Of a stretch of DNA of 64,000 nt, positions 49,126-61,386 are shown one piece after another. This stretch comes from Trileptium ribeirensis (taxonomy: Eukaryota > Nematoda > Enoplea > Enoplida > Thoracostomopsidae). The notes under the pieces are model-generated. The model worked only from the letters and a program-made list of their open reading frames with translations, was not told the origin of the DNA and made no database searches. How positions within the stretch are numbered: the stretch's first letter is position 1; each line of letters starts with the position of its first letter. The stretch spans positions 116,743 to 180,742 of the forward strand of contig JASANE010012378.1 in NCBI GenBank assembly GCA_030248225.1. Direction: 5' to 3'. Position numbers and translations under genes: made by a program.

Positions 49126-49132
49126 GGTAAGT
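49126..49132 (+). promoter_or_regulatory. Candidate 5' splice donor in gag leader
   Basis: The sequence g|gtaagt matches the metazoan donor consensus and sits 52 bases before the gag ATG. It could produce a spliced mRNA for the distant third ORF. A possible acceptor is tagctttcag|gcg ending near 56033. Both are by-eye matches only. Confidence 0.3.
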
Positions 49133-49183
49133 AGTCTAGCTGTGACCGGCGAAGTTTTTATTGAAAAAATATTTTGTCATATC

Positions 49184-50809
49184 ATGGACGATACCGCGGC
49201 ACTAATGCCTGGTGACGATACCACTCAGTGGACAATAGGAGTGAATAGTACGAGTACGCCAGTACCAGCAGCCACGGACAGCGGCACGACTTCCATGAGT
49301 GGTACTACGTTAGAAGCGACTTTGCGCCGATTGGAAGTGAGCTTAGTAGACACTAGTCGTAAGTACGATGAAATAACTAATTTGGCGCGCGATTCGAATC
49401 GTAAATATGATGAAATTACCGATTTAGTACGCGAAACTGTACGTGACTCTAGTAGGCAATATGATAAAATCATGGTAGATACTATGGAGCGCGAGCGCAA
49501 ATTCCAAAACTTTGTGGTACGACAAACGATGATCTCCACGAGCAAATAGAACAACAAAATAGTGACTTGAAGGAACAAATGAGACGGCAGAATAATGATA
49601 TACAGGAGCAAATGAGTGAGATGTGGGGTAATCTTAACCAGTTACGAGATCTAATAAGTATGGATCCGGTAGCGACTCCGACTTCTGACGTCGGGATAGA
49701 CGATTCAGTGTATATGGATGCTACTGTGGTTGAAGCACACACTAGACCAAAAGCAAGGTTTGATGTTGAGCCTACGGTTCCGTCCTTAAATACAAGTAGA
49801 GCTGCGCACCACAGGTGTCGGTACCATTACTTGCAGCGTCAAGCTCGTATGGAGCTACATGTATCCCTAGCACCGGTTGTCGTGTCTACGAGTGTACATG
49901 TGTCAGCTCCAGTTATAACGGTCCCAGCTTCAGTGACTGTCGTCTCAGCCGGTATTCAGACGGTACCAACTAGTACTACTTCGGCCGCGTGTAAACATTG
50001 TTCGTGTACTCACGCTGTGGCGTCTGCACCTGCGCCAGCGCCTGTGACGGCGGCTGTTCCTGCAATGCCGCCTATTGTAGTTAACGTGCCACCCCCGAAA
50101 GAACCGGTTAATATCGAAAGGTATAATGGCACAACAGACTTTGCTACATATTTTCGTAGGCTAGAAACGGAGTTTGAGTTAGCAGGTGTGGAAAAGTCAA
50201 GTGATAAATTTCGTACGTTGCATAAACGGATGCGGATCGCAGTTTTATTGAGTTGTTAATGACTGGTCCCGAAGCTCTGGAGACATACGAAGACTAAGTG
50301 TACGAGTTGCACGAACGGTTTGCAGAAAGTAGAGAATTCGTAGACGAAGTCCAAGGGTTCCAACAAATGAGCCAAAAAAGTTCCGTAGCAGATTTCGCTG
50401 ATGAGTTGGAATTACAGTGGCGTAAGCTAATTGTTCCATTGGAGCTGGGTGATTGTCACGCCGCCAATTTATTGCGCAACACGTTTTTGCGAGGAATACG
50501 ACGTGGATTACGTTCACGCCTGATACATGGTGATCAATGGTCCTTCTATGAGCTGAAACGCCGAGCTGTACAAATTGAGCGCACAGAAAAATTATTAGCG
50601 GGACCCGAGGATGATGGAACTAGGTCACGATCCACAAATAGATCGGTTCCTCAACGGTCGTGGAGAACAAGTCCAAATGCTAACACCAATAATGCAGTAG
50701 CACCACGACGGAACGATGGTCGGCAGGCTCCAATGCGCATGAGTAGCGGAAGCCAAAGTAACGACGTAGAAATACCCGCGTTAGGGAACGAACTTCTGCG
50801 TCCTCAATT
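49184..50809 (+). pseudogene. gag: gag, coiled-coil N-terminus and capsid-like core, frameshifted
   Basis: The ATG at 49184 (MDDTAALMPGDD) is chosen over the upstream ttg-started frame. The N-terminal part has three iterations of a DxSRKYDEIT-type heptad unit (coiled coil), continuing into an EQM/QNND heptad region. A long low-complexity V/P/A/T linker with a CKHCSCTH cluster follows. Next is a Ty3-type capsid-like segment (NIERYNGTTDFATYFRRLE ... FVDEVQGFQQMSQ ... LELQWRKLIVP ... TFLRGIRRGLRSRL). The two CCHC knuckles come in the next frame. Lesions: a frameshift near 49520, another near 50240, an in-frame TAA at 50295-50297 and a frameshift near 50780-50810. Gag would form the particle and bind RNA. 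The Tyr/Asp heptad repeats are unusual for a gypsy Gag. Confidence 0.82.
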
Positions 50810-53800
50810 GTGTGTTATGATTGTGGAGCCACAGGGCATGTCCGCGCACGATGTCCATATTGTGACGCACGCCTTCGTCAGCAGGAACGCGGTGCAGTGC
50901 GAGAAGGGATTTCTCGATCACCGCCCGTGCAACGTTCGTCAAATAATGCGGAAACCACCACGCCTAAAGAACTGTGGAAGTGTTTCGTATGTGGTAAACC
51001 AGGTCATTTTGCCAGGGATTGTCGTCAACGATCTGTGAATGTGGAAAAACAATTAACTGGAGATAATAGACGCCGGCCGGAAGCTAAGGCAGTACAATCT
51101 GTAGCTTTACAGGCACTAGTTCGCCAAGTGGATGATGTAGAGCGTCGCATGGCTGGACAAATGCGCGACATTCTTTCTCATCTGAACCCAGATAGTAAAG
51201 TGAATGGGTCTGAAATCTCGCATTCACCATCACGAGTACTGTTGCACAAGAATTCACGTCATCAAGTACTGGTAGAAAAAGTTCCTGAACGAACCTTCGA
51301 AGAAAATTCGGAACTGCAAAATGATGTGCAAGTTTCGATAGCACAGGTAGAGATGTTAGCTCGTCCTGCCAAATCGTGTTTCTATGTTGACGTGCAAATT
51401 GATTCGTATAAGTTACAGGGACTGGTGGATACCGGAGATCAAATGACGATCGTGCTCCAAGAAGTTTATGAGGAAAATTTCAATCGGTATAAGTTGAATT
51501 CCGAAGTGATTCAGGTGTTTGCTTTCGATGGTTCCCCAGCTAGTAAGACTCTGGGATGGTTCGAAGCATTGGTACATTTCGGAGAGCAGTCCCAGTATGT
51601 GCAAATTCACGTTGTACCGGATATGCCAGTGGCGATTGTCATCGGTGATGACATGTTACGGAAATTCCAAACCGTAATTGATTACCAGAAGATGCGAATT
51701 CTGGTTGGTGATAAGTTAGTACGGTCTTGGTCTTTAGTCGAACGTATGGAAACAACGTCTGCGGAGACTGGTACCGGAAAGATAATCCAGTCCGGAAAAC
51801 GGACTGAAGTTCCAGTGGGTGCTTTTCATGTTTGTAGGGTATCCGTGGATACCGAAATTCCACCGGAAAGTACAAAGTTAGTACCCTGTAACATCAATAC
51901 GGCTAACTACGATGGGCAGAGTGTTATGGTGGAAACTGATGTAAATACTCGATTTGAGCGACCCATTGTTTGTCCGAATGCTGTTGTTGAAGTACAAAAT
52001 GGTAAGGCTTGGGTACCTGCTACAAATTTAGAACAGCAGTCGTATAAGGTAAAAGTTGATGATGTGATGTCACACGTTACAGAAATTGTGGATACCGTTG
52101 CTGTTACGTCGACGGAAAAACCAACGATGACTGATGTCGATTATTCTAAAGCCGTTATCAATAAGATCCAGATTAGAGCGAAAGAAGCTAAACGCTTATA
52201 TAGGGAGTTAGCAGCGGAAATAACGCAAGATAAAGAAGCGGAATTACCGGAGGGTGTGTCCCTAAAGGAAGCGGTTGCTACTAAGACTGAAGTTCGAATG
52301 TCAGCGCGGTTGTTAGAGCGTAACAGCGATGTTTTCGGAAGTTCCACAACCCCACTTAGTCGAACGCATGTTTTGCGACACCCTATCGATACCGGAGATA
52401 CCAAACCCATTCAACAACGAATGCGACGTGCACCACGTGCATCGGGAAGAAATTTCTAAACAACTTCAGGCTATGCTGGATGACGATGCGATTCAACCAT
52501 CGATGAGTCCTTGGGCATCTCCTGTGGTTCTCGTTAAGAAAAAGACTGGAGATATGCGATTTTGTATCGATTATCGTATGTTAAACGATGTAACAAAGAA
52601 GGATAGTTTTCCGCTTCCACGAATTGATGACACGTTAAATGCCCTTAAAGTTGCGAAATATTTCACGACATTGGATTTGAAATCTGGGTATTGGCAGGTC
52701 GAAATGGAGCCCGAAGATGTTGAGAAACCGCTTTCATTTGCCATGAAGGGTTATTCGAATTCAAAGTAATGCCTTTTGGTTTAACTAACGCACCTGCTAC
52801 GTTCCAGAGAATGATGCAAATCGTTTTGTCAGGCTATCTATTGGAATTCTGCCTGTGTTACATTGACGATGTCATCGTGTTCTCGCCAACGTTCGAAGAG
52901 CACTTGTGGGATATCCAATGTGTGTTAAATCGTTTACGTGATGCAGGTTTATCTATTAAAGGCAAGAAATGTGACTTCGTACGACGGGAAATATTGTTCT
53001 TAGGCCACGTAGTATCGGAGAGTGGAATAGCCCCGGATCCAGCGAAAGTCCAAAAGATATTGGAGTGCAAAAGACCCCAAAACGTTACAGAAGTACGTTC
53101 ATTCTTAGGGTTGACCGGTTATTATCGTCAATTTATCGAAGCTTATAGTCTCATCGCCGCTCCATTACACGGACTGACAAAAGGGCCTAGTAAATTTAAT
53201 TCGGTAGAATCTCGCTGGACGGAACAGTGCCAAGTAGCCTTTGATAAACTAAAAGTTGCACTGACTACGGCGCCTATCTTAGCGTATCCCAACCCAGTGA
53301 AACCATTTCGATTGTATACTGATGCTAGTAACGAAGGAGTTGTGTTTATTCTGACACAATGTGGCGAAGATGGAAAAGAACGAGTAATTCATTACGGTGG
53401 TCGAAAATTCCACGATGCTGAAACAAGGTATAGCGTGACTGAAAAAGAATGCTTGGCCGTAGTACGAGCTATGGTGCAATTTCGGCCATATTTGTTAGGT
53501 AGTTTTACCACAATTGTGACGGATCACGCTCCCTTAGTGCAAATTTTGATGAATACTCGTTCCATAGATTTGTTAACACCACGGTTGTTGCGTTTTGTAA
53601 CGAGAATTCAAGAATTCGACTATGAAGTACTATACAAACCTGGCAGACAGCACCTTAATGCTGATGCGATGTCACGTCCGCCGATTTTGAGATCCACACC
53701 GAATAGCGAATCGGGTGATAATTCGGAGGTAGACCGGAAACAGGACAAAGAATATCCTCATGAAGCGTTAGTGAAACGAGAAACGAATCTTTTGAGGATT

Positions 53801-55504
53801 GTAGGCGTAGTTATGCAAAGCCCTAACGCAGTGAGTGACGAAAACAATGAGGCGAATGATCCACAACCCGGTGCAAGTGGCGTACAGGTGCAAGCGCCTG
53901 TAATGGAACGTGATCTGAATGACTATTTTGCTATAGAACCGCCATGGGAAGCGGATGAAATCAGACGAGCCCAATCTTTGGACCCGTTTACAAGAGGAAT
54001 GGTTCGTTTTCTTGAAAACCAAGAGTTGGATCCCGAGTTAGCGGAAGATTTGCAACGACAGATCTTGTTGCAGGAAGATAGGTTCCACGTCCGACGTGGT
54101 ATTTTGTACTACGTAAGCCGAAAACGTAGACCTGTTCGCGCAGAAGCGTGCGCATTTCGTTTGGTACTACCGGAAGAATTCCGTGTAGTTGTCATGGAAC
54201 AGGCTCACACGACTAAATATGCAGGGCATGTAGGATACAATCGAGCCTTGGCTAAGCTCGAACGGAAATTTTATTGGGTCACAATGAAGAAAGACCTCGA
54301 AGCGTTTATTAACGCATGTGTACCATGTGCTCGGTTTAAACCTGGTCCTAATCGTCGTGGACCGTTACAACCAATTCCTGCGATGGCACCATTTCATATG
54401 GTAGGCGTAGACGTGATAGTTCCGCTACCTGTAACGTGTTCTGGGAACAAATATATAGTCAACTTTATTGATTATTTTACAAAGTGGCCGGAAGCATTTG
54501 CCACGCCTGACCAGACGGCTAAGACCATTGTCGACTTATTATTGAATAAGATAGTACCGAGACATGGTGTTCCACGTATCATTTTGTCTGATCAAGGGCC
54601 CGCCTTTACATCTGAGTTATTCACGTCAGAAGCAGCCAAGTTAGGTAGTCGAACGGTGTTTGCTACACCGTACCATCATCAGTGTAATAGTTTGGTGGAA
54701 CGATGGAACCAAACGTTGATGGCTATGATAAAGCCACTCACTGAATTGGAACCAAATAATTGGGACACATACGTCGACAGCGCACTGTTTGCGTACCGTA
54801 TTACGGTACACGTGTCAACGGGTCAAACTCCGTTTTTCCTAATGCATGGTCGTGACCCCGATTTACCTGGAGAAAACCCGTTATTGTCCATGACGGAAGG
54901 TGGAAGTCCAGACCAACATGTACAAAAACTGTTGAATACGTTGACTAGCACTTGGAAAGAAGCTAGTAAGTCCGTGCGTTTGGCCCAAGATGCCTACAAG
55001 CGATATTTTGATCGAAGAGCACGTATTCGTGACTTTTTGCCCGGTGATGTAGTATTAATGCGGAGGCCGGAGAAAATCGATTCTCGTAGGATCACCAACA
55101 AATTTCACCCGAATTTCGAGCGACTATACCGAGTAGTCAAGGTACAAGGTCCTAACCTGGAGGTAATACGGTTAGGTGATGCACGACGCAAAAGTAAGAC
55201 TTATAACAAAAGTTTGTTTAAACATTTTGGTGGTGAGCCGCGCGATTATTTAGAATACGAGCAATGCTTACGCGCGATAGAAATCGATAGCGAAGAAATC
55301 GATTGGTTCTGCGGAGAATGCGGGCAGAGTTACGAAGAAGACCTCCGCATAGGTGAAGACGATGTTAACTGGATCGAATGTGAATACTGCTTCGAATGGT
55401 ATCATTTTCGGTGTGTAAAAATGAAGCAGGAGCCGGAAACGACATCATGGTATTGTCCGGCATGTGTACAACGATTATGTACAGGAACGGTAAATGTTAT
55501 CTAA
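50810..55504 (+). pseudogene. pol: gag C-terminus + pol: knuckles, protease, RT, RNase H, integrase, PHD finger
   Basis: One frame carries 50810-52459 and 52769-55504; the RT N-terminus between them is shifted (+1) by indels near 52430 and 52750. Domains in order: two CCHC knuckles (CYDCGATGHVRARC and CFVCGKPGHFARDC); a retropepsin-like protease with DTG at 51428-51436 (then DQ rather than the usual A/S-S/T); RT (SPWASPVVLVKKK, RFCIDYRMLN, LDLKSGYWQV, then MPFGLTNAPATFQ and catalytic YIDD at 52859-52870); RNase H (LYTDAS, VTEKE, TDHAPL, NADAMSR); integrase with HHCC zinc site (H480, H487, C517, C520 of the downstream frame) and D548, D608, E644; a C-terminal integrase module; and a C4HC3 PHD finger at residues ~848-900 (WFCGEC ... 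CEYCFEWYHFRC ... WYCPAC). Ty3/gypsy order is clear. The PHD finger replaces the more familiar chromodomain position and may read histone tails at integration. Confidence 0.93.
52425..52755 (+). other. Two compensating frameshifts in the RT N-terminus
   Basis: The main pol frame is lost at about 52425-52445 and regained at about 52745-52769, just before MPFGLTNAP. Between them the +1 frame encodes a normal RT fingers/palm-A segment (KKTGDMRFCIDYRMLNDVTK, TTLDLKSGYWQV). These are decay lesions and not a programmed site, because they do not lie at a gag/pol junction. Confidence 0.8.
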
Positions 55505-56175
55505 TTATAGATACTTCTTATTCTATCTTTCTATTTTTCGCTGTAGAATGAAGCATGCCAAGGTTGGAAGGCGCGTGTGGAATAGTCCTCGGTACCGATG
55601 AAGTAACGCTTTCGTTAGCTGGTTGATCGCCAGTGCTGGCCCGTTCAAAAGATCCGACGTGGTGGTCATGTGCACGTGAACGGGTAAATTGATTTGTTTT
55701 TACTTCTTCTTCTACTTTTCCGCTATCGAACAATGAACAATGAATAGTGTAGCGAGCAACCGTGCTTCAGTATTCGCCGAGTGCTAGTCTTGGGATCGAC
55801 AATGTTGCAGTGGCAAGCCAACTTTTAGTGGAGATCTATAGCCGAGAACGCCCATGAGAATTTTCTAATTCCATCGGAGTAATGGAGAAGTGAAGGTGCG
55901 CGCTACGTAGATGGAGTGTTAAGCATGGCGTATTCAACATGGTTTAAATGGTATAAAAAGGTTCGACATGGTGGCTTTCGAATGGTGTGCTTTATAAACT
56001 GTTATAAACAATTATTACATGTTAGCTTTCAGGCGATCGTCATATACCAACGGCTATTTAAACAGCGATACGTCGTATGTGATAAATAACAATAGTAACA
56101 ATTGTTATATTCTGTGTGTTCGACGACCTGTTCTACAACGCTTTCGACAATTACAACGTCACTACAACTGCTGGA
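55505..56175 (+). other. Spacer between pol and ORF3
   Basis: No open frame with homology. It contains a possible splice acceptor (tagctttcag near 56024-56033), the candidate partner of the donor at 49126. Otherwise unremarkable. Confidence 0.4.
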
Positions 56176-59100
56176 ATGGCGGACTCGAATTGGGATAGCG
56201 GTAGTGAAACCGGGTCCTCAGAGGGTTCTGATTGGTTGTATGACTTAGAGTCTGAGCAGGGAGATAACCCTCTTGAGCGTTCACTTAACGGGATAGAGCA
56301 ACAGCTAACTTGGTCGGAGGCACAGCAGGGTCCACCGTGGAAAGATCGTAACCACCCAGTATGGAATTTATATGCGTGGACCAGTGGGTGAGAAATGGTG
56401 GGTCGAGAGTGGATGCACCCCGGTAGTGTAGTTGTGGTAGACGCCCGTGACCAAATTGAGTCAGCGATAGGTATTATCGAGCGATCAGCTACCAACTTGA
56501 TAGCGTGTGATATGGAGGGTGTAAACATCAGCTATCGTCAACAGCAGCAATTTCGAGAAGCGTGGGAGAAATATTTGGATACGCATGAGAAGGATCCGTT
56601 TGATGTCTGCTGGTGATGGTTGCCACGTAATGTGCGACTATGGGTCGATCCAAAATGGTTAGCCTATGCAGCAGGTTGGCAACGTACAGCAGCAGCTACA
56701 TTGCAAGTCGCCACGATCGAAGGAGTCGTCATCATTTTTGATTTGATGGCGCTTGGTCCAGATATGCCTGCAGCGTTATATGCGTGTATTGCGTCAGAAG
56801 CACGACTAAAAATATGGTGGGCGATGAACAATGATGAAGGATTTTGGAATGTGCAATATCTGCAATATAATCAGCCGTTCCCACCTGCTAATTCAATGGA
56901 TTTGCAAGCGGCAGTAGGTCGTCGATATAGTTTACGGCGATTCTTCTTTCTGTTCACCGGACGTATTCGACAAGATCCAACGCCATATGGTACAACACTA
57001 TTAGGAGGAATTCGTGTACGACAGGTCGGTCCTGGAAATTGGGTGCTGAACTTTGAGGAGTATCGGCGGTTCGTCCGTTATAGTGCCCATGATGTCATGC
57101 TCATTGATGGAGCATTGTTTATTGCACATCGACGTGGTACGCCTCCACCGATGGGACGTCACGATGTCAATCGTTTATGGCATCTGATTGAACAATTTCC
57201 GCGCATATTTAGAGCGTTTACAACGGATTCACGTGGCTTAACGGTGCGAGTTAATCCCGACGCCCTATCAAATCGCCGTGGTTATCAAGAAAGTATCGCG
57301 GAAAAAGTGGCTCAATGCGCAGGTTATTGGCGGCGCAAGGGCCGATGGAATGTTGAAGAACATAGCAGCCTCTATCAAATCAATGATCAGGACAACGGTG
57401 AAGCTGCTTTTGTAATTGACCTTGGAGGAAATCTACATCGCGATACGGATCGATTATTTGCAGCAACGGCGGCGCAATTAAATCGACAATTGGGTCAAAA
57501 TATGCGGTTGGATCCTATTGATTTGGATCATACACCGGTTAATGAAATTCCGGAGTCGGAAATGCGCTATAATCGCGATTATCTTCCGGATGGCATGGAC
57601 GAGTTTAACGCACGGTAAGAAGCAGAAAAACGACGACGAGCTAAACGCAGTCGACGTCGTTCGCGTATACAGCGACACCAAGATGTCGTCGCTGGTCCAG
57701 GAGATGAAACGGAGTCGGAGGAACGTCGTGAGGATATGTTTGACGAGGAAATGAACCAGCAAGCTATCCAGTGGGAAACCGAAGGAGTGCCTGTGCGTGA
57801 AATTCGCGACCGAATAATGATCGCTTATGATGAGCATTATGGCGGTGCATGTGTTGTCACTCGCCCAGCTGTATTGCAACGTTTAGATCGTCAAGTATTA
57901 CGAGAAGAAGATGCAGTTTCTAATGCTTCATCAGTTGCCACAACACCGCCTGCGGTTCTTACACCGGAACCGGTGTCAGACGACTCGGTACGCATAGTAG
58001 GATCTGTAACGGTTACTTCTAGCCCAGTAGATCCTGTCCAGTATCATTCAACTTGGGTCGAAAATGAGCAGATTGCTCACGAAAATCAGCGGAAGTGCCA
58101 GAAAATGGGTGGTTTAGCAGCGCGGGAAAGCCTAGCAAACCTGAGGGGGATTACTGTAGATCCGGAATCCATGACCGAATCGGTTGGTAGAAGAAAAACC
58201 CCCTTACGGATTGTGAGCGTAGATTCGTCAGCAGCAACATTACCAGCTCAGGAATCAATGGAACAGTCCACGTTAAGTCGGATACGTACTGAATCAGAAA
58301 CAGCGGTAGCGTCGTCGAGTGCCTTAACTCTACCAGTATCTACCGCGTCTAGTTTAGTAACGGTAGCTCAGGCGGAACCTGCGATGTCAAATATTGTGCC
58401 AATTACAGTACGACCAGTTAGGGAACGAGGGAGAGCTAGCATTATGTTCCCCCCTAGCCTTCCCCAGTCGGCGCGTATGCGATTGTCGCACGCTATTCGA
58501 GCGCCGTTTCAACAGCCTATTTCAGTGGTGAATCCAGCACGACCGCGTGCTATGGATATGCTCACTAATCAACTAGTTACTGTCGCCTATAAGCACGTTC
58601 AACAGCAAGAACAAGTTGCGGCTGTTGCCGAACAACCGCCTACTAAAGTTTTAACGAGTGGTCAAGAAATTTCTCCTTCGTTGCATATTGAATTGCAGTT
58701 GGGAAATTTGCGTGGTACGGAGTTGGCTCAAGTGCGTGAACAATTACAACAAGCCATACCTCCATCAGCAGTGCAATTGGATGGTATGCTGTTAATGCAA
58801 CAAATGCAATTAAATACGCGAGTCGATACTGCATTGCATTATTTGCGTCGAATGGACGAAAGCTACCGAGCTCAATTGGAAGCCCGACAGATGGAACTCG
58901 ATCACGCACATCGTCAAAATGCTGAACTCAAACTTCGATTACGGGAGAGAGAGTCGCCAGAACGTAAAACGCGAGAAACGCAAACCAAGAAGAAAACGCA
59001 ACAAACTGCGAGTCGTCAAGCGCGCGCTGAACGTCGCTACGACTACGAGAGAGTGACCAGCGAATCCAGCGATAGTGATCGGGAAGCGAGGCGACGACAG

Positions 59101-60104
59101 CGAGGTAAACAACGTGCCTCATCATGTGTTGAACCACGACCACGACAGCGACAGGAAGTAGTTTATCAGGAGGAGCAACAGTCAACGTCGGCAGCAATTT
59201 TTGCGCCGTCTTTTACGTCAACGCCAGCCGTATCAACATTAACGGTGGCTGTAGAAACACAACGAAAAGCTAGCGATGTAGAAATTTTTGAAGAACCGTC
59301 AGCCGTTACGCCTACGAAACCAGTTTCAACAGCATAAGAGGAACGAGGAGCGACAGCTATAGCAGCAGTGCCACCGGCTGTGCAACCAGCGTCATCACAA
59401 CATAATGCCGGTCAACTAGCGCTACTGAGCGAACGACGAAGTGGAACGGAAATGACTTCACTACACTTCAGTGGTAATGACCTACGACCGGTCGTATTAC
59501 ACCGTTTGGTAATCGGTTGATCTACCATTATTTCACGTTTTACCAAACTCTGTTCAATGAACCGACGCCACAACGCATGAATATGCTGTATCACCACTTG
59601 CGCGATGAGTTAAAACGCGAATTCAAGCATATTGGTGAACGTGGACGGCATATTAGCGAACGTGATTTAATTGACATTTTCTTCAAATGGGAAGAACGCG
59701 TCCGAAGTATTATTTTTCAAAAACAATGGGACGTTATCATTACGCCGGAACTGTACGATCTTTTCGTACGTCGATTAGCGTATATGGTACGTGGATTCGT
59801 TTACGAAATGCTGCGGAGGCGCAGCATCGCGATACAATATTTTCCACAATTACTTTTTATTGGCTTTAGTCGACGCAAATGAGAAAGCGACGTCCAACGA
59901 GATATGCGTCGTTATGCCGATACGCGTTCAGGAATCTCGAGCCAAGTAGCCCGAGTGCGTGAATATGTTTTTCCGAATACGGAATATCAGCGTCTACGCG
60001 ACGAAGTTGACAAGTTGGAGAGTCAACTAAATGACCAACAAATGCATGGAGAACCAGCACACGAGCAACGGGAACTATTACAACAGTTGGTTAATCGGGT
60101 TTGA
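56176..60104 (+). pseudogene. ORF3: DEDDy 3'-5' exonuclease with long disordered/coiled-coil tail
   Basis: A single frame runs from the ATG at 56176 to 59518 and is interrupted by stops at 56389 (TGA), 56614 (TGA), 57616 (TAA), 59335 (TAA) and 59518 (TGA). A one-base frame change at 59517 leads into a last part (to 60104) with another TGA at 59880. An acidic N-terminus precedes an RNase D/EXD-like domain: ExoI ACDMEGV (Asp/Glu, about 56509-56517), TLQVATIEGVVIIFDLMALG, ExoII with the Asp of KIWWAMNND (about 56833), the MDLQAA Asp (about 56899), and ExoIII YSAHD (Tyr/Asp, about 57079-57093). All DEDDy catalytic residues are visible. Next come a basic RRAKRSRRR-type stretch, a long S/T/P/V-rich region, a coiled coil (RRMDESYRAQLEARQMELDH), a KR/RS-rich basic region, and a helical C-terminal part (ERDLIDIFFKWEERVRSIIF). 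DEDDy ORF3s are known from bdelloid rotifer LTR and Penelope-like elements. Confidence 0.8.
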
Positions 60105-61378
60105 GACAAACGCGACAACAATTTTCAGCTGCGTTTTTGAACGAACTTCAATTCGTTACGCAATGGCATGATCAACGTCACGATTGTCCGGGGCAACCAT
60201 TATCTATGCCCCTGGAACACGATTGGCCGCTATATTTGCCGAAACCACGTCGGAACTAAAACAATGGAAAAAACCCCCAAAACCACAAAAAAAACCCACA
60301 AAAGAACCAAACCCAAAAAAAAACAACAAAAAAAAACTTACTGTTGTTAATTTTCGTCAATCGGGCGCTGCAATAAACAGTAATAGTTATATCTTAAAAA
60401 GTATTAGTATAACCCCACTAATTATGTCGTCATGGTTCAACATTTTGAGTTATCGCGAACGTTTAATATACTTTTCGTCTTAAAATACGTCGCGAAGTCG
60501 ATTTCGAACAATTACAATGGTAAACATTATGGAACTATTGCAGAGTCCTGAGTGGCAGGAACTCTTTCATTTGGTACTTCAATAATACTATAACAATTTT
60601 GCGTTAAGCTGCATTATTAGTCCTGGATTACACGAACTCTTATCGACATTATAATTTCGCCATGGTCGAGATGAACAATGATTAAGTTTGCCTCATCATG
60701 GTCGAATGTAACAATAGCAACAATTATTGTGGATATTGACATTATATGGAATGCACATTGTGAAGTTAATACTATTTGTTTGTGTATTGTTCGTATAATT
60801 GTCTTGTATATACATTTTGTTATAGCAACTTGTAGGAACGACCAATGTTTCACCTCGTCATGGAAGAATGAACGATGTGTGCCTGCGGTAATTACGTTAT
60901 TCTTCACCAATAACAATATATACTGTGGTAATATATTATGACGAATCGAGCTGGACTCGTTAAACCTTGGAAAATTGAGGATAGCCAGTATTGATCTGTA
61001 TTACTTGTTTTCAGTGTAACTTGTGTTATATTGTGCCTTTGGAAAAATTCCATATTATTTTTCATTCACAAAATTTAAAAAAAATTCATAAAAATTTAAA
61101 TAATTATAAAATCCAAAAACAACAAAAATTTCTAAAATCCAAAAATTTTCTATTTTTATTTTTCACTTATTTTTGATTTTGTCATAATTCTTGTCATTCT
61201 ATTTTTGCTCATAATAATAGTTACGCGTACTGCCATTATAGCTTGGGTTTCCAAACAATTGGAGGTTTCATTTATATATTTGATGTTACTTGTCATATTA
61301 TTTGCCATTACTTGTTATTGATATTTGTTATTACTTGTTGTCAGGTTGTTACCCATGCCGGGACGTCATGGGCTTACT
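60105..61378 (+). other. 3' untranslated region of the LTR element
   Basis: No recognisable gene. An A/C-rich, G-free run lies at about 60268-60340, and a further A-rich block at about 61070-61150. Short open frames here look random. Confidence 0.5.
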
Positions 61379-61386
61379 AAGGGGGG
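61379..61386 (+). promoter_or_regulatory. Polypurine tract
   Basis: The sequence aagggggg lies directly before the right LTR start (tgttggga). This is the expected position and composition for the plus-strand DNA primer of an LTR retrotransposon. Confidence 0.8.

Noticed and set aside
52745..52769. Programmed ribosomal frameshift before MPFGLTNAP
   Set aside because: It lies inside the RT domain and is matched by an opposite shift about 300 bp upstream, so it is mutational decay.
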